64,000 nucleotides of DNA from Streptococcus thoraltensis DSM 12221 (GTDB lineage: Bacteria; Bacillota; Bacilli; Lactobacillales; Streptococcaceae), in contig NZ_KB904586.1 of NCBI RefSeq assembly GCF_000380145.1, positions 161,937 to 225,936 of the forward strand. The letters are read 5' to 3'. The notes under the pieces were generated by a model. The model saw nothing but the letters and a program-made list of their open reading frames with translations, made no database searches and was not told the origin of the DNA. The position numbers were made by a program, and so were the translations under genes. Numbering within the stretch: position 1 is the first letter of the stretch; each line of letters opens with the position of its first letter. Positions 26,284-37,111 of this stretch are shown piece by piece.

Positions 26284-26769
26284 CTACACTTCTTCTAAGT
26301 GAGAATTGATAATGGTTTCCATTTTTATTTCTTGTGGTTTCATTCCCATTCTTTCATAAAAATGAACAGCTCCCGCATTAGCGTTCCAAACATTAAGGGT
26401 TAAATTGTAACACTGCCATTCAGCAGCTTTTTGGTAGGCAAACTGATACAAGGCTTCGCCTATCTTTTGACCACGAGCTGTTTCATCAACACACAAATCG
26501 TCAATAAAAAGGGTTTTATTGGGAATCATAGCTGCCCCTTTGGCTTCCTGAATGATTAGGAATATATGTCCTAGAAGATTCCCTTCCTCATCTTCGTACA
26601 CGAAAATAGGACGTTGATCATCATGAATCAGTTCTCGTAATTCTTGTTCTGAGAATTTACTGCCACTTGACTTAAAAATATCAGGTCTAACATTGTGATG
26701 AACTCTCAAAATTTGTCCTAATAATTCCTGAATCTTTGGAATGTCGGCGATAACTGCTCTTCTTATCAT
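26284..26769 (-). CDS. GNAT family N-acetyltransferase
   Basis: 161 residues with the GNAT fold: the CoA-binding motif A region LFIDDLCVDETARGQKIGEA (about residues 85-105) and the C-terminal YERMGMKPQEIKME. The acceptor is unknown; related proteins acetylate amines or protein N-termini. It is cytoplasmic. A ribosome site AGGAGGT precedes the ATG. It leads a two-gene unit with the DUF2974 gene. Confidence 0.85.
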   Translation of the reverse strand: MIRRAVIADIPKIQELLGQILRVHHNVRPDIFKSSGSKFSEQELRELIHDDQRPIFVYEDEEGNLLGHIFLIIQEAKGAAMIPNKTLFIDDLCVDETARGQKIGEALYQFAYQKAAEWQCYNLTLNVWNANAGAVHFYERMGMKPQEIKMETIINSHLEEV

Positions 26770-26817
26770 TTTTACCTCCTATCACTCCCACTATCATATC
26801 ACAAATCGAGAAGTAAT

Positions 26818-27032
26818 ATAGTCTTTTGAATTAACTTTGATACCTCATCACTGTCGACTTGCTGTACTTTACTTACTACTCAATAAAGTTTAAAGCAGAC
26901 TAGGCGACGCTGATACAGATAGAACTGAAGGTCATCACATCAAGTCAACAAGGTCTGCTTTTGCTTTTCAAAGAGTATCAAGTACTGTTTGCGTCTTAGT
27001 TCCTTGTTCTGAAAGGTAATTCATTTGACTAT
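26818..27032 (-). repeat. MITE-like repeat, copy 2
   Basis: 215 bp in reverse orientation: ATAGTCTTTTGAATTAAC at the left and GAAAGGTAATTCATTTGACT at the right. It lies upstream of the GNAT gene and downstream of the pot operon terminator. Confidence 0.85.
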
Positions 27033-27042
27033 AAAATGCAAT

Positions 27043-27069
27043 AAAAAAATCTCACCCAGTGGATGAGAT
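27043..27069 (-). terminator. Terminator region downstream of potABCD
   Basis: On the minus strand ATCTCA and TGAGAT flank an eight-base loop, followed by TTTTTTT. It lies 260 bases past potD. The interval 27070-27331 has no gene; it contains a GAGAGAGAGAG tract and AT-rich DNA. Confidence 0.7.
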
Positions 27070-27331
27070 CCGCCTCAACATAGCATTGAGACTAGAGAGA
27101 AATAAGTAAGACATGGGGTGATTTGATATTTTAAATCAAGAATCCTAAACGTTAAGAGAAAGTTATTTTAGGAGAGAGTTTTGAGAGAGAGAGAGTTCCC
27201 ACATGTCTCTATGTGTAAAGTATAACACTCTATCAGAAAATGTTAATCCTAAAGTCGTAAAATGTTGTTTTTTCATCTTCAAATGTCAAAAATTATCTAA
27301 AAATGGCTAACTTCGTCCTTGAATAACCTTT

Positions 27332-28399
27332 TTATTTACGATACATCTTGATTTGGAGATACAAGTCATTGTATACGCCAAGCCATTTTTGTCCAAGATT
27401 GTCATAAACTTCTAAATGGTCAATGGTTTTTTGACTTGGATAAAAGGCCTTGTCATTCTTGATTTCTTTTGGTAATAGAGTCTTTGCAGCATTATTTGGC
27501 GTCGAATAACCGATATACTCCGCATTTTGTGCTGCATTTTTTGGCTCTAGCATGAAATTAATAAATTGATAAGCTTCTTTAGTGTGCTTGGCTGTTTTAG
27601 GGAGAACCATATTATCAAACCATAGATTAGAGCCTTCTGTTGGAACGACATAAACCAAATCTTCATTTTCATAGAGCATTTCACTGGCTTCTCCAGAGAA
27701 GGTCACACCAATGGGTGCATCCCCTTGAATCATATAGCCTTTCAGTTCATCACCAACCAAGGCTTTGATGTTTGGGGTTAGTTGGTTTAATTTCTTCTCT
27801 ACTTGATTAAGATGTGCCTTGTTTTTTGAATTAAGACTATATCCCAAGCTATTTAAACCAACTCCAAGCACTTCTCTAGCACCGTCAACCATCATGATAC
27901 TATCTTTGTATTCAGACTTCCAAAGGTCGTTCCAATGCTCAGGATACGTATCTAATTGTTTTTTATTGTAAACAATCCCAACGGTTCCCCAAAAGTAAGG
28001 AATAGAATAATCATTAGCAGGATCAAAACTTTTCCCCAAGAATTCTTTGCCAATATAATCAAGCCCTTTTATTTTTGATTTGTCCAATTTAATAAGCATG
28101 TCTTCTTTAATCATCTTATCAATCGTATAATCACTTGGAATTGCAATATCGTACGTCGTACCACCCTGTTTAATCTTGGTGTACATGGCTTCGTTGGAAT
28201 CAAAAGTTTCGTATTGAACCTTAATACCAGTCTCTTTAGTAAATTTTGTCAGCAAATCTGGGTCAATATAATCTCCCCAGTTATAGATAACTAATTTATC
28301 TGAAACGTCCCCTGATTGCTTCTGCAGGATAAAACTAGCTCCCCACAAAAGAACAATAATGGCAATAATACCTGTTAGAAAGGATGTTAATTTACGCAT
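27332..28399 (-). CDS. potD: Spermidine/putrescine-binding protein
   Basis: 355 residues; the start ATG at 28399 follows GGAGG. An N-terminal hydrophobic segment (about 5-25) serves as signal peptide or membrane anchor without a clear lipobox cysteine. The mature part is a PotD-type periplasmic-fold binding protein (LVIYNWGDYIDPDLL at its start, later FWGTVGIVYNK). It captures polyamines outside the membrane for PotBC. Its start overlaps the end of potC by eight bases. Confidence 0.94.
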   Translation of the reverse strand: MRKLTSFLTGIIAIIVLLWGASFILQKQSGDVSDKLVIYNWGDYIDPDLLTKFTKETGIKVQYETFDSNEAMYTKIKQGGTTYDIAIPSDYTIDKMIKEDMLIKLDKSKIKGLDYIGKEFLGKSFDPANDYSIPYFWGTVGIVYNKKQLDTYPEHWNDLWKSEYKDSIMMVDGAREVLGVGLNSLGYSLNSKNKAHLNQVEKKLNQLTPNIKALVGDELKGYMIQGDAPIGVTFSGEASEMLYENEDLVYVVPTEGSNLWFDNMVLPKTAKHTKEAYQFINFMLEPKNAAQNAEYIGYSTPNNAAKTLLPKEIKNDKAFYPSQKTIDHLEVYDNLGQKWLGVYNDLYLQIKMYRK

Positions 28400-29168
28400 C
28401 TTTAACCTCCTTCTCCTGAGAAATAAAATAATAGCCAATCACTAGCAGAATACTAAAGAAAAAAACGAGGGTAGACAGGGCATTGATGTCTAGGGAAATC
28501 CCTTGACGGGCGCGGGAATAAATCTCAACAGAAAGGGTCGAAAAGCCATTTCCAGTTACAAAGAAAGTCACCGCAAAATCATCTAAAGAATAGGTAAATG
28601 CCATAAAATACCCAGCAATAATACTCGGTGTCAAATAAGGCAACATGACTTCTTTAAGCATTTGAGAGCGACTGGCACCCAAATCATAGGCCGCATGAAT
28701 CATATCTTGATTCATTTCTTTAAGTCTAGGCAAAACCATAAGAACGACAATAGGAATAGAGAAGGCAATGTGACTGAGTAAGACAGTGGCAAATCCCAAT
28801 TGAAACTTAGTTGTTGTAAATAAAATCAAGAAGGATGCCCCAATCATAACATCAGGCGCCACCATCAAGATATTATTCGTTGACAACATGCCATTCTGAT
28901 AACGCTTCTTGCTTTCATGAATAAAGATAGCTCCAAAAGTTCCAATAGCTGTCGCAATCAAAGAACTTGAAAAAGCTAAAAAGAAGGTTTGTGCCAATAT
29001 AAGCATAAGGCGGCTATCTGAAATCATGGTTTGATAATGCTCCATGGTAAAGCCCGCAAAGCCATTCATATCGCCACCCTTGTTGAATGAATAGAAAATC
29101 AGATAAAAAATCGGTGCATAAAGGAGAACAAAAACAAAAATCAAATAGATATTAGCAAATTTTTTCAT
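28392..29168 (-). CDS. potC: Spermidine/putrescine ABC transporter permease
   Basis: 258 residues, six membrane segments. The EAA loop HAAYDLGASRSQMLKEVMLP at about residues 160-180 contacts PotA. It pairs with PotB to form the polyamine channel. It overlaps potB by four bases (ATGA) and potD by eight, showing tight coupling. Confidence 0.94.
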   Translation of the reverse strand: MKKFANIYLIFVFVLLYAPIFYLIFYSFNKGGDMNGFAGFTMEHYQTMISDSRLMLILAQTFFLAFSSSLIATAIGTFGAIFIHESKKRYQNGMLSTNNILMVAPDVMIGASFLILFTTTKFQLGFATVLLSHIAFSIPIVVLMVLPRLKEMNQDMIHAAYDLGASRSQMLKEVMLPYLTPSIIAGYFMAFTYSLDDFAVTFFVTGNGFSTLSVEIYSRARQGISLDINALSTLVFFFSILLVIGYYFISQEKEVKDA

Positions 29169-29959
29169 GATTTTCTCTCCTTAGTTGCCCACATAATCAT
29201 TAGCATAGCGGCAATCAAGACCACGCCAATGGTTGATCCCATACCCCAGTTTTGAGTGGTAAGGAAGTGTTGCTCAATAGCAGTGCCAAGAGTAATCACT
29301 CGATTACCACCGATAAGTCTTGTCAACATAAAGAGACTCAGACTTGGAATAAAAACAGACTGAACACCAGACCTGACGCCATTCAAGGATAGGGGGAAAA
29401 TAACTTTTGTAAAGGTTTGAAGGTCGTTGGCGCCCAAATCACGACTGGCATTAATAAGGTTAGGATCAATATCATCCAAGGCGTTGAATATCGGTAAAAT
29501 CATAAATGGTATTTCGATATAAGCAGCTACAAATACAAATGAAAAATCCGTGAAGAGAATTTGCTGAGGTCCCAAGCCCATAAAGGTTAAAAAGGCATTT
29601 ACTCCACCTTGTTGACCAAAAATCCCCATAAAAGCGTAAGCCTTTAAGAGCAGATTGACCCAAGTCGGTAAAATAACCAACATCAGCCAAAGTTGTTTGT
29701 GCTTGAGACTGGTTAAAACGAATGCTGTCGGATAAGCAATTAAAAGCGTGACTAAGGTAATCAAACCGGCATAGAGAATAGAATTCAAACTCATTTTTAA
29801 GTAGGTCCATGAACCAAAGAAAGTTTGATAATTTCCCAAAGTAGCCTGACCTGATATGTCAAAGAATGATTTCCAGATAATCATGACAACGGGTGCTAAA
29901 ACAAAGAGAAAAACCCATAAAAAATAGGGAATTGAGAAAAAGCTAGTCGTTTTCTTCAT
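29165..29959 (-). CDS. potB: Spermidine/putrescine ABC transporter permease
   Basis: 264 residues with six membrane segments and an EAA-type loop [20 protein letters not shown] near residue 170. It is the partner of PotC in the membrane. The start lies inside the end of potA (17-base overlap), with GGAGGAG five bases upstream. Confidence 0.94.
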   Translation of the reverse strand: MKKTTSFFSIPYFLWVFLFVLAPVVMIIWKSFFDISGQATLGNYQTFFGSWTYLKMSLNSILYAGLITLVTLLIAYPTAFVLTSLKHKQLWLMLVILPTWVNLLLKAYAFMGIFGQQGGVNAFLTFMGLGPQQILFTDFSFVFVAAYIEIPFMILPIFNALDDIDPNLINASRDLGANDLQTFTKVIFPLSLNGVRSGVQSVFIPSLSLFMLTRLIGGNRVITLGTAIEQHFLTTQNWGMGSTIGVVLIAAMLMIMWATKERKS

Positions 29960-31097
29960 GACGCTCCTCCTCGATAAAATTAATCAGACCATCTTCAACT
30001 TCTTCTGTTTCAACATATTCTTCAATGCGTGCATCGAATTCTTCTTCTGTCTCATGAAGACGCATAATATGAATATCTTCTGGTGTGAAATCCAGTCCAA
30101 TAATTTCACCTTCGATGGCTTTACGCGTGGAATGAATCATCCATTCATTTCCGAGATCATCATATGCGATGATTTCATAATGCACTCCTCGGAAAAGTTG
30201 CGTATCAACTTTTACTTGAAGTTTTCCTTCATCAGGTAGTGTAATTTGCAAATCTTCGGGACGAATAACAACTTCTACCGGTTCATTAGGGCGCATACCA
30301 CCATCAACCGCTTCAAAGCGTTTACCATTGAATTCTACCAGATAGTCTTCAATCATTGTTGCTGGAAGAATGTTGGATTCACCGATGAAGGTTGCAACGA
30401 AGTGATTAATCGGTTCGTCATAGATGTCAACCGGTGTCCCTGACTGAACGATTTTGCCTTCATTCATAACAAAAATCCAGTCGCTCATGGCTAGAGCTTC
30501 TTCCTGGTCGTGAGTAACAAAGACAAAAGTAATGCCAAGACGTTGTTGCAATTCACGAAGCTCATACTGCATCTCTGTACGGAGCTTCAAATCAAGCGCT
30601 GATAAGGGTTCATCTAAAAGAACCACTTTGGGCTGGTTGATAATCGCACGCGCAATAGCAACACGTTGGCGTTGTCCACCAGATAGTTTTTTTATAGAGC
30701 GTTTTTCATAGCCTTCGAGTTGCACCATTTTAAGGGCTTCTTTAACGCGTTGATCAATCTCTTTTTTAGCAATTTTCTTTAATTTCAAAGCGAACGCCAC
30801 ATTTTCATAGACGGTCATATGCGGGAAAAGGGCGTAAGATTGAAACACCGTATGAACATCACGCTTGTTAATTGGAACGTCATTAATACGCTTTCCATCT
30901 AGTAAAACATCACCAGATGTGGCATCTAAAAGCCCTGCAATGATATTGAGAATCGTTGATTTCCCAGAACCAGATGCACCAAGCAGCGTGTAAAACTTTC
31001 CTTCTTCCAATTCGAAGTTAATATCTTTTAAAACAGTTGTACCACTATCCTCAAATGTCTTTGACACATTTTTGAAGGCAATAATTGGATTAGTCAA
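29943..31097 (-). CDS. potA: Spermidine/putrescine ABC transporter ATPase
   Basis: 384 residues. The ATPase domain has Walker [10 protein letters not shown] (about residue 39), signature [14 protein letters not shown], Walker [13 protein letters not shown] and the switch His in VTHDQEEA. The C-terminal TOBE domain (about 280-360) and an acidic tail follow. It powers polyamine import through PotBC. In related streptococci murB and pot genes are contiguous; here a MITE-like repeat lies between them. Confidence 0.95.
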   Translation of the reverse strand: MTNPIIAFKNVSKTFEDSGTTVLKDINFELEEGKFYTLLGASGSGKSTILNIIAGLLDATSGDVLLDGKRINDVPINKRDVHTVFQSYALFPHMTVYENVAFALKLKKIAKKEIDQRVKEALKMVQLEGYEKRSIKKLSGGQRQRVAIARAIINQPKVVLLDEPLSALDLKLRTEMQYELRELQQRLGITFVFVTHDQEEALAMSDWIFVMNEGKIVQSGTPVDIYDEPINHFVATFIGESNILPATMIEDYLVEFNGKRFEAVDGGMRPNEPVEVVIRPEDLQITLPDEGKLQVKVDTQLFRGVHYEIIAYDDLGNEWMIHSTRKAIEGEIIGLDFTPEDIHIMRLHETEEEFDARIEEYVETEEVEDGLINFIEEERHEEND

Positions 31098-31161
31098 TGG
31101 TCATAAATCCTCCATAGATTTTCTAGAATATATACTATGTCATTTTGCTTAGTTTAGTATC

Positions 31162-31373
31162 GTAGTCTTTTGAATTAACTTTGCGACATAGTCACTTTCG
31201 ACTTGCCTTACTTATACTCAATGAAAATCAAAAGGAGACTAAGCGGCACCTCTGCAGATAGAACTGAAGTCTATCAAATGTCAACAAGGTCTGACTTTGA
31301 TTTTCGAAGAGTATCAAGCGCTGTCCGGCGTCTTTTTGTGTTCCTTGTTCTGAAAGGTAATTCATTTGACTAT
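31162..31373 (-). repeat. MITE-like repeat, copy 3 (between murB and potA)
   Basis: About 212 bp, reverse orientation, with ends GTAGTCTTTTGAATTAAC and GAAAGGTAATTCATTTGACT. The inner pair CTTATACTCAATGAAAATC and GATTTTCGAAGAGTATC is well preserved. Confidence 0.85.
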
Positions 31374-31500
31374 CGTTGACTTTTTCTAAGACTCCAAAAT
31401 TTAAAACTAAACCGGGTGATGTCACCACGATAGTTCTTACATTTATAACAGTAAGTTGGCTGCCTCGTGTGAGGCATTTTAAAGAGTCTAAACTATTAAT

Positions 31501-31538
31501 CAGCCCAGAAAGATGCCTTTCTGAGCTGATATTTTTTA
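31501..31538. terminator. Hairpin downstream of murB
   Basis: CAGC..AGAAAG and CTTTCT..GCTG with a four-base loop, next to the murB stop. The T-run (ATTTTTTATT) is on the plus strand, so it is a good terminator only for plus-strand RNA. For murB it is at best weak. Confidence 0.45.
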
Positions 31539-32438
31539 TTAAAGAGATTCTCCAATAATACGAACTTCACGTTCTAAGGTAATTCCAGAAGTTTTCTCAA
31601 CGGTTTCGATAACATGGGCAATTAAATCCTCGTAATCTTTGGCTGTGCCATTATCTACATTAATCATAAAGCCAGCATGTTTTTCAGAAACTTCAACACC
31701 TCCAATGCGGTGTCCTTTGAGGTTAGCTTCGGTAATTAGTTGACCTGCAAAATGCCCTGGCGGACGTTTAAAAACGGAACCGCAAGATGGGTATTCCAGA
31801 GGTTGTTTCAACTCACGTAGGTGATTGAGGCGCTTCATCTCCTGATTGATTGCAGTGTAATCGCCCGGTTTCAAAGCAAATTTAGCTGAAATCACAATGT
31901 CACCAGATGTTTGTAGTGCAGATTGGCGATAACCAAACTTTAAGTCTTTAGCTTCAAGTGTCTTAACTTCACCGTCTCGTGTTAAGACTTGAGCTGAAAC
32001 AAGGACATGAGCAATTTCGCCCCAATAAGCGCCCGCATTCATAAAGACAGCGCCACCGACACTTCCTGGAATACCAGCCGCAAATTCGAAACCTGTCAAA
32101 CTATGTTCACGAGCTACTTTAGTTGTTTCCTTAAGATTAGCTCCAGCTTCAACTTCCATAACATAGCCGTCGATAGTGGTCAGCTTCAATCGGTCAAACA
32201 TGATAACCATGCCACGAATACCGCCATCACGGACAATTAAATTACTAGCATTTCCAAGAACCAACCAAGGGATACCATGCTTGTTAGCAAACTTGACCAA
32301 ACGGATCAGTTCAAAACGATTGCGAGGGAAAGCAAGGTAGTCTGCCGGTCCTCCAACCTTAGTGTAAGTATAGTTTTTCAAAGGCTCATCAACACGAATG
32401 TCAATGCCAGATAAAGCCTCTTCCATTTCTTTAAGCAT
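31539..32438 (-). CDS. murB: UDP-N-acetylenolpyruvoylglucosamine reductase
   Basis: 299 residues; the ATG at 32438 is chosen because AGGGGA lies before it inside the longer frame. MurB reduces the enolpyruvyl group to give UDP-MurNAc in peptidoglycan synthesis, using FAD and NADPH. FAD-binding stretch [14 protein letters not shown] (about 55-68), [20 protein letters not shown] (about 120) and the catalytic Ser in [11 protein letters not shown] are visible. It follows folK by about 80 bases and may share the folate transcript. Confidence 0.95.
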   Translation of the reverse strand: MLKEMEEALSGIDIRVDEPLKNYTYTKVGGPADYLAFPRNRFELIRLVKFANKHGIPWLVLGNASNLIVRDGGIRGMVIMFDRLKLTTIDGYVMEVEAGANLKETTKVAREHSLTGFEFAAGIPGSVGGAVFMNAGAYWGEIAHVLVSAQVLTRDGEVKTLEAKDLKFGYRQSALQTSGDIVISAKFALKPGDYTAINQEMKRLNHLRELKQPLEYPSCGSVFKRPPGHFAGQLITEANLKGHRIGGVEVSEKHAGFMINVDNGTAKDYEDLIAHVIETVEKTSGITLEREVRIIGESL

Positions 32439-32517
32439 CACAATCCCCTCATACATACAAAACTTGGCATAGCCAAGCTACATTATACCAAAAATTAGCT
32501 GATGTGCCAGTAAATTT

Positions 32518-32997
32518 TTAAATTTTCGTAACATCTTCATGGCTTAATTGAGCCAAGGCCTCCAAGACTGTTTTACCAGTATTTGGAAGCACCAAATCCT
32601 CAGTTAATTCAGCCAAGGGAACCAGCACAAAAGCACGTTCAGTCATGAAAGGATGGGGCACTTTTAAATCTGGGGTATTAAAGGTTTCCTCACCATACAA
32701 CAAGATGTCAATGTCAATGGTGCGTGGTCCCCAATGTTCGTGTCGTACTCTATCTAAATCCTTCTCAATCTGCTGGCACTCTCGGAGGAAATCAATTGCT
32801 TCTAAATTGGTCTCTAACTGAACAACTGCATTTACAAAGTCATCTTGATCAATTTTACCCCAAGCTGCTGTTCGATAAAAAGACGAAACCTTTACCAATT
32901 GCGTTTCATGTACTTGTGATAGGGATTGAATGGCTTGATTGAGATAAGCCACTTTGTCTCCCATATTAGAACCCAAACTCAAAAAAACAACTGTCAT
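32518..32997 (-). CDS. folK: HPPK, 6-hydroxymethyldihydropterin pyrophosphokinase
   Basis: 159 residues with the HPPK signature PRTIDIDILLYG (about residues 93-104) and LGSNMGDK near the start. It transfers pyrophosphate from ATP to hydroxymethyldihydropterin in folate synthesis. It overlaps folB by four bases. Confidence 0.95.
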   Translation of the reverse strand: MTVVFLSLGSNMGDKVAYLNQAIQSLSQVHETQLVKVSSFYRTAAWGKIDQDDFVNAVVQLETNLEAIDFLRECQQIEKDLDRVRHEHWGPRTIDIDILLYGEETFNTPDLKVPHPFMTERAFVLVPLAELTEDLVLPNTGKTVLEALAQLSHEDVTKI

Positions 32998-33353
32998 CTG
33001 TAACGCTCCAAACTAATCCCTACGGCATCGTAATGACCGTTGATGGGGGGATTTTCCTTCGTAATTTCAATATTAATCGTTTGAACAGGGATGAACTGAG
33101 CAAAAATATCTTGGCAAATAGCTCCTGCCAAGCGTTCAATGAGCTTATATCGTTGATTTTCAACTTGATTCTTGATGCAGTCAAAAACCATGCCGTAATG
33201 CACCGTGTCTTCTAAGTCATCAGACAGAGAGGCCTTATTTAAGTCAAGGGACAAGGTAGCGTTAATCACAAAAATTTGCCCTAGAGTATTTTCTTCGGAC
33301 AATGCCCCATGGTAACCATAAAAACGACAATTTTTTAAAACAATCTTGTCCAT
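32994..33353 (-). CDS. folB: Dihydroneopterin aldolase
   Basis: 119 residues; a T-fold enzyme with the family start LKNCRFYGYHGALSEE and ITKENPPI near the C-terminus. It splits dihydroneopterin to hydroxymethyldihydropterin and glycolaldehyde. Named folQ in some streptococci. It lies nine bases after folP and overlaps folK. Confidence 0.93.
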   Translation of the reverse strand: MDKIVLKNCRFYGYHGALSEENTLGQIFVINATLSLDLNKASLSDDLEDTVHYGMVFDCIKNQVENQRYKLIERLAGAICQDIFAQFIPVQTINIEITKENPPINGHYDAVGISLERYR

Positions 33354-33362
33354 TTCATACTC

Positions 33363-34169
33363 CTATATCAGTTGATTGATGACTTTGACAATGGCTCGAT
33401 TAGCGTCCACATTATGGACACGAACCATCTGCGCCCCTTTCATAATGGCATAGGCTGACAAGGCAGCTGTCGCTTGATCTTTCTCAACCATATCTGTCTC
33501 TCCATCTAACAGGGAAACCACCGTGCGTTTTCTGGAAATCCCAAACAAGACAGGGTAGTCTAAGGCTGTAATTTGCTCCAAACCTTTCAACAAATCGATA
33601 TTATCTTGAGCTGACTTAGCAAAGCCATAACCTGGGTCAATCCAGATATTCTCTTTAGCGATTCCAGTGTCTAGTGCGACTTGTGCACGTTCTTTAAGGA
33701 AATCTATCACTTCTTGCGTGACATCCTCATATCCTTCTTCTTCCTGATTGTGCATAAGCATATAGGGAACTTGCCATTCAGCTGCCAACGCCATCATCTG
33801 ACCATCATAAAGCCCCGCCCAGACATCATTTAAAATATCAGCACCTGCTTCAAGGGCAGCCCTAGCTGTCTGCGTTTTATAAGTATCAATACTAATTAAG
33901 ACATCAAATTTTTCTTTGATAGCCTTGATGATAGGTACAACACGATTGATTTCGTCTTCTGCCGTTACAAATGATGCACCTGGACGAGTGGATTCCCCAC
34001 CAACATCAATAACATGGACACCCGCTTTAATCATTTCTTCAGCTTGTTGGAGCGCCTTATCAAGACTGTCATATCTTCCACCATCTGAAAAAGAATCTGG
34101 CGTCACATTGAGAATCCCCATGATAAGCGCCTTACCTGCAAGTTCATATTTACCAATTTTAACCATCAT
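33363..34169 (-). CDS. folP: Dihydropteroate synthase
   Basis: 268 residues; a TIM barrel that joins p-aminobenzoate to the pterin, the sulfonamide target. Signatures MGILNVTPDSFSDGG (about 18-32) and VIDVGGESTRPGA (about 54-66) are intact, with RVHNVDANRA at the C-terminal end. The residues in these loops look wild-type; I see no obvious two-residue insertion of the kind linked to sulfonamide resistance. It overlaps the folE stop. Confidence 0.95.
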   Translation of the reverse strand: MMVKIGKYELAGKALIMGILNVTPDSFSDGGRYDSLDKALQQAEEMIKAGVHVIDVGGESTRPGASFVTAEDEINRVVPIIKAIKEKFDVLISIDTYKTQTARAALEAGADILNDVWAGLYDGQMMALAAEWQVPYMLMHNQEEEGYEDVTQEVIDFLKERAQVALDTGIAKENIWIDPGYGFAKSAQDNIDLLKGLEQITALDYPVLFGISRKRTVVSLLDGETDMVEKDQATAALSAYAIMKGAQMVRVHNVDANRAIVKVINQLI

Positions 34170-34726
34170 TACTCCTTAATCATTGCCATCACTTCGCGTC
34201 GAGCAGCCCCATCTTCTTGATAAAGGCCTCGAGCTACAGTTGTAACTGTCTTGCTGCCAGGTTTCTTAATACCTCGCATGGTCATGCACATATGCTCTGC
34301 TTCAACCATGACAAAAACACCCTTAGGATTCATCGCTTCTTCCAAAGCATTTGCCACCTGAGCGGTTAACCGTTCTTGCAATTGCGGACGATGCGCTGCC
34401 ACTTCAACAGCACGAGCTAGCTTACTTAATCCCGTCACACGTCCATCACTAGGTAGGTAGGCTACATGAGCCACTCCATAAAAAGGAACTAGATGGTGCT
34501 CGCACATCGAATAAAAAGGGATATCCTTGACCAAGATCATTTCTTCGTGCCCTTCTGAAAAGACGGCTGTGAATTGGTCTTTAGGGTCGTCAGTCAAGCC
34601 TGAAAACATTTCGGCATACATTTTAGCCACACGTTTTGGCGTATCCAAAAGTCCTTCACGATTAGGATCTTCACCAATGGCTTCTAAAAGCTGATAAACA
34701 GCTGCTTCTGCTTTTTTTTGATTCAT
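34169..34726 (-). CDS. folE: GTP cyclohydrolase I
   Basis: 185 residues; the first enzyme of folate synthesis, making dihydroneopterin triphosphate from GTP. Zinc and active-site motifs are visible: [11 protein letters not shown] (Cys, His) at about 75-85, and [15 protein letters not shown] near 145 with the second Cys. Zinc-dependent type IA enzyme. It lies between folC and folP. Confidence 0.96.
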   Translation of the reverse strand: MNQKKAEAAVYQLLEAIGEDPNREGLLDTPKRVAKMYAEMFSGLTDDPKDQFTAVFSEGHEEMILVKDIPFYSMCEHHLVPFYGVAHVAYLPSDGRVTGLSKLARAVEVAAHRPQLQERLTAQVANALEEAMNPKGVFVMVEAEHMCMTMRGIKKPGSKTVTTVARGLYQEDGAARREVMAMIKE

Positions 34727-34747
34727 GATTTTTCCTAAACTTCTAAT

Positions 34748-36019
34748 TTATTTATCTAATAAAAACTGTCTCACTTGCGAGATGAAATAAAGTGACCCTG
34801 TGATAACATATAAGTCTTCCACTGATGCTGAGTTGCACGTTTTTAGCCATTCTTTAAAATCCGCCACTCTGGGATAAGCACTGGGATAATTGTCTAATTT
34901 AACTGCATTTGGGTAATCAAAAGTCGTAACTGTTAATTCACCGACAGTAGCTAATTGCTCTAGCATCCCCTGAATAGGCTTAGTATCAATGGCTGAAAAA
35001 AGAATATGAATCTTCCTATCTGCAAATTCCTTTCTTAACAAGGCTACCAATACAGCTATGCTTTCATTATTATGAGCACCATCAATCATTAGATTATCTG
35101 CCATTAATTCTGTTCGCCCCAGCCAAGAAGCTTTGGCAAAAGCATTTCGAATAAGGCTTTTAGTCACCCGAGGGTATTTTCCCTGCAAAAGTACGGTCGT
35201 CATAAGCGCCAAACCAGCATTAGCCACCTGATGCTGACCACGCATTTTCAAGGACAGCTTTTCCAGCTTAAACTCTTGCCATGTAAAATCAAAAGCTCGA
35301 CTATTTCCCGAAAACTTAAAGTCATGCCCCAGCTCAAAGGTCTGACTGTTCGTCTCTTTCGCCTTCTTGTAAAATACCGACTTCACTTCCGCCCTATTTT
35401 CAGCGAAAACGAAAGGAACCTTGTCTTTTAAAACACCCACTTTTTGAGTTGCGATTTCTTCATAAGTCTGACCTAAGATATTCTGATGGTCTAAACCTAT
35501 AGAGGTGCATATAACTGCTAAGGGATTAAAGACATTTGTAGAATCGTAAAGACCACCGAGTCCAGCTTCGATTATGGCAATATCCACTGGATGAACCTGT
35601 CCAAAATAGAGAAACATCATGGTTGTGATGATTTCAAACTCGGTAGCTGGTTCATAGCCTGTCTCCGACGGTAAACGCTCCGCCAAAGGCTTAACCATAA
35701 AAAGCAGTTTTAATAAATCGTCTTTAGAAATCATGTCACCATTTAAGGCAATTCGCTCTCTAAAGTCCATGATATAAGGTGACGTAAAGGTTCCTACCTC
35801 ATAACCCGCTTCTGTGAAGATTGTCTGTAGATAATTAACGGTTGAGCCTTTACCATTAGTCCCAACAACATGAATCCCCTTAACTTTTTCTTGTGGATTG
35901 CCTAATTCATTGAGCAGCCACTTCATGCGTTCAATCCCAGGCTTTATACCAAATTTTAATTGGTCATGAATCCACGCCAACCCCTCTTCGTAAGTCATTG
36001 TTTCAATCTGATTTGTCAT
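34748..36019 (-). CDS. folC: Folylpolyglutamate / dihydrofolate synthase
   Basis: 423 residues of the Mur ligase-like family. It adds glutamate to folates (and may make dihydrofolate). P-loop GTNGKGSTVNYLQTIF at about 52-67, IIEAGLGGLYDSTNVF near 150, and the C-terminal IDGAHNNES. It is the first gene of the folC-folE-folP-folB-folK unit, which then runs toward murB and pot. Confidence 0.95.
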   Translation of the reverse strand: MTNQIETMTYEEGLAWIHDQLKFGIKPGIERMKWLLNELGNPQEKVKGIHVVGTNGKGSTVNYLQTIFTEAGYEVGTFTSPYIMDFRERIALNGDMISKDDLLKLLFMVKPLAERLPSETGYEPATEFEIITTMMFLYFGQVHPVDIAIIEAGLGGLYDSTNVFNPLAVICTSIGLDHQNILGQTYEEIATQKVGVLKDKVPFVFAENRAEVKSVFYKKAKETNSQTFELGHDFKFSGNSRAFDFTWQEFKLEKLSLKMRGQHQVANAGLALMTTVLLQGKYPRVTKSLIRNAFAKASWLGRTELMADNLMIDGAHNNESIAVLVALLRKEFADRKIHILFSAIDTKPIQGMLEQLATVGELTVTTFDYPNAVKLDNYPSAYPRVADFKEWLKTCNSASVEDLYVITGSLYFISQVRQFLLDK

Positions 36020-36615
36020 AAGTTAAGTATAACAAAAGAGCCGGTCTTTTGACCAACTCAAGGGTGTTATTTTTATTAAATTTATAGTTTTTGCATTTTT
36101 CATGAGAGTCAATGATTCTATGATAAAGGCTAAACTTGCCATTCATATAAACCGCATCCAAGAAGATTATCTAAAACGACAGTTTCTCCGGAGCTATTAC
36201 AGTAATCAGGAATTGAATTATCTGGGGATGTATCAAACAAAGACACCTTGAGGAAACGGCACCCGGCACAGCTGATGAAAAGAACAATAAAAGAATAACA
36301 GTTACGGCTCCTGATAAAATGAGTAACACATCTTTAAAAAGTAACACCTCCAATAAATTTACTGTAGAAAATGCCAAGAAATAGACCAGACTAACTGGTA
36401 GAATGAGCCTATCTCCAAAAAGCATAACAACATCACTAGATAAGGAAATCCTTTTTTTGATTAAGCCATAAAAGATGAATAAAAGATAAATCTAAAGTGT
36501 GAAGAAAAGAAGTGTGTCTATTGGCTAAACGAGACCTCAGACTCTAAAAAACTAAGCTAATCGCTAACTTGACAAAGTTTCTTTAAGTAGAATAACATAG
36601 CAAATAAAGCATAAC

Positions 36616-36827
36616 ATATCGCAAATGAACTAACTTTCAGACAAGGAACGAAAAGCGCAAATAGTAGTTTGATACTCTTCGAAAAGCAAAAGCAGACCTT
36701 GTTGACTTGATTTGATAACCTTCAGTTCTACCTGTATCAACGTCGCCTAGTCTGCTTTTGATTTTCATTGCGTATGAGTAGGTCAAATCGAAAGTGATCA
36801 TGTAGCAAAGTTAATTCAAAAGACCAT
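36616..36827 (+). repeat. MITE-like repeat, copy 4
   Basis: About 212 bp. The outer ends are more diverged (CGCAAATGAACTAACTTTC and TTAATTCAAAAGACCAT). The inner pair GATACTCTTCGAAAAGC and TTTGATTTTCATTGCGTATG remains. Confidence 0.75.
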
Positions 36828-37111
36828 AAAAGCCACAACTCGCTTCTATCGCTTATCCATATACAGCTCTCAAGGAATCCTAAAGCCAGTCACTCCTTAT
36901 CAGAACACTTGCCAAAATCATGCAAAAATGCCTTTAGTCATGCAAAGATTGGTCACCCCATGCTTAAACTGACTTGTCTAGTGATACGCAGGTAAAGTGA
37001 TAATCCAGAAGATAGGCTAGGAAAACTATCGCAGCCAGAGATTATCCCAAACTCTTTCTGTTAAAGGAATAAAATCCTCCATAAAACAGAACAAAAGACT
37101 AGAAAGCACCC

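Noticed and set aside
36171..36425. 84-codon hydrophobic minus-strand ORF
   Set aside because: Hydrophobic composition could come from reading an AT-rich remnant; no ribosome site, family or neighbours support it.
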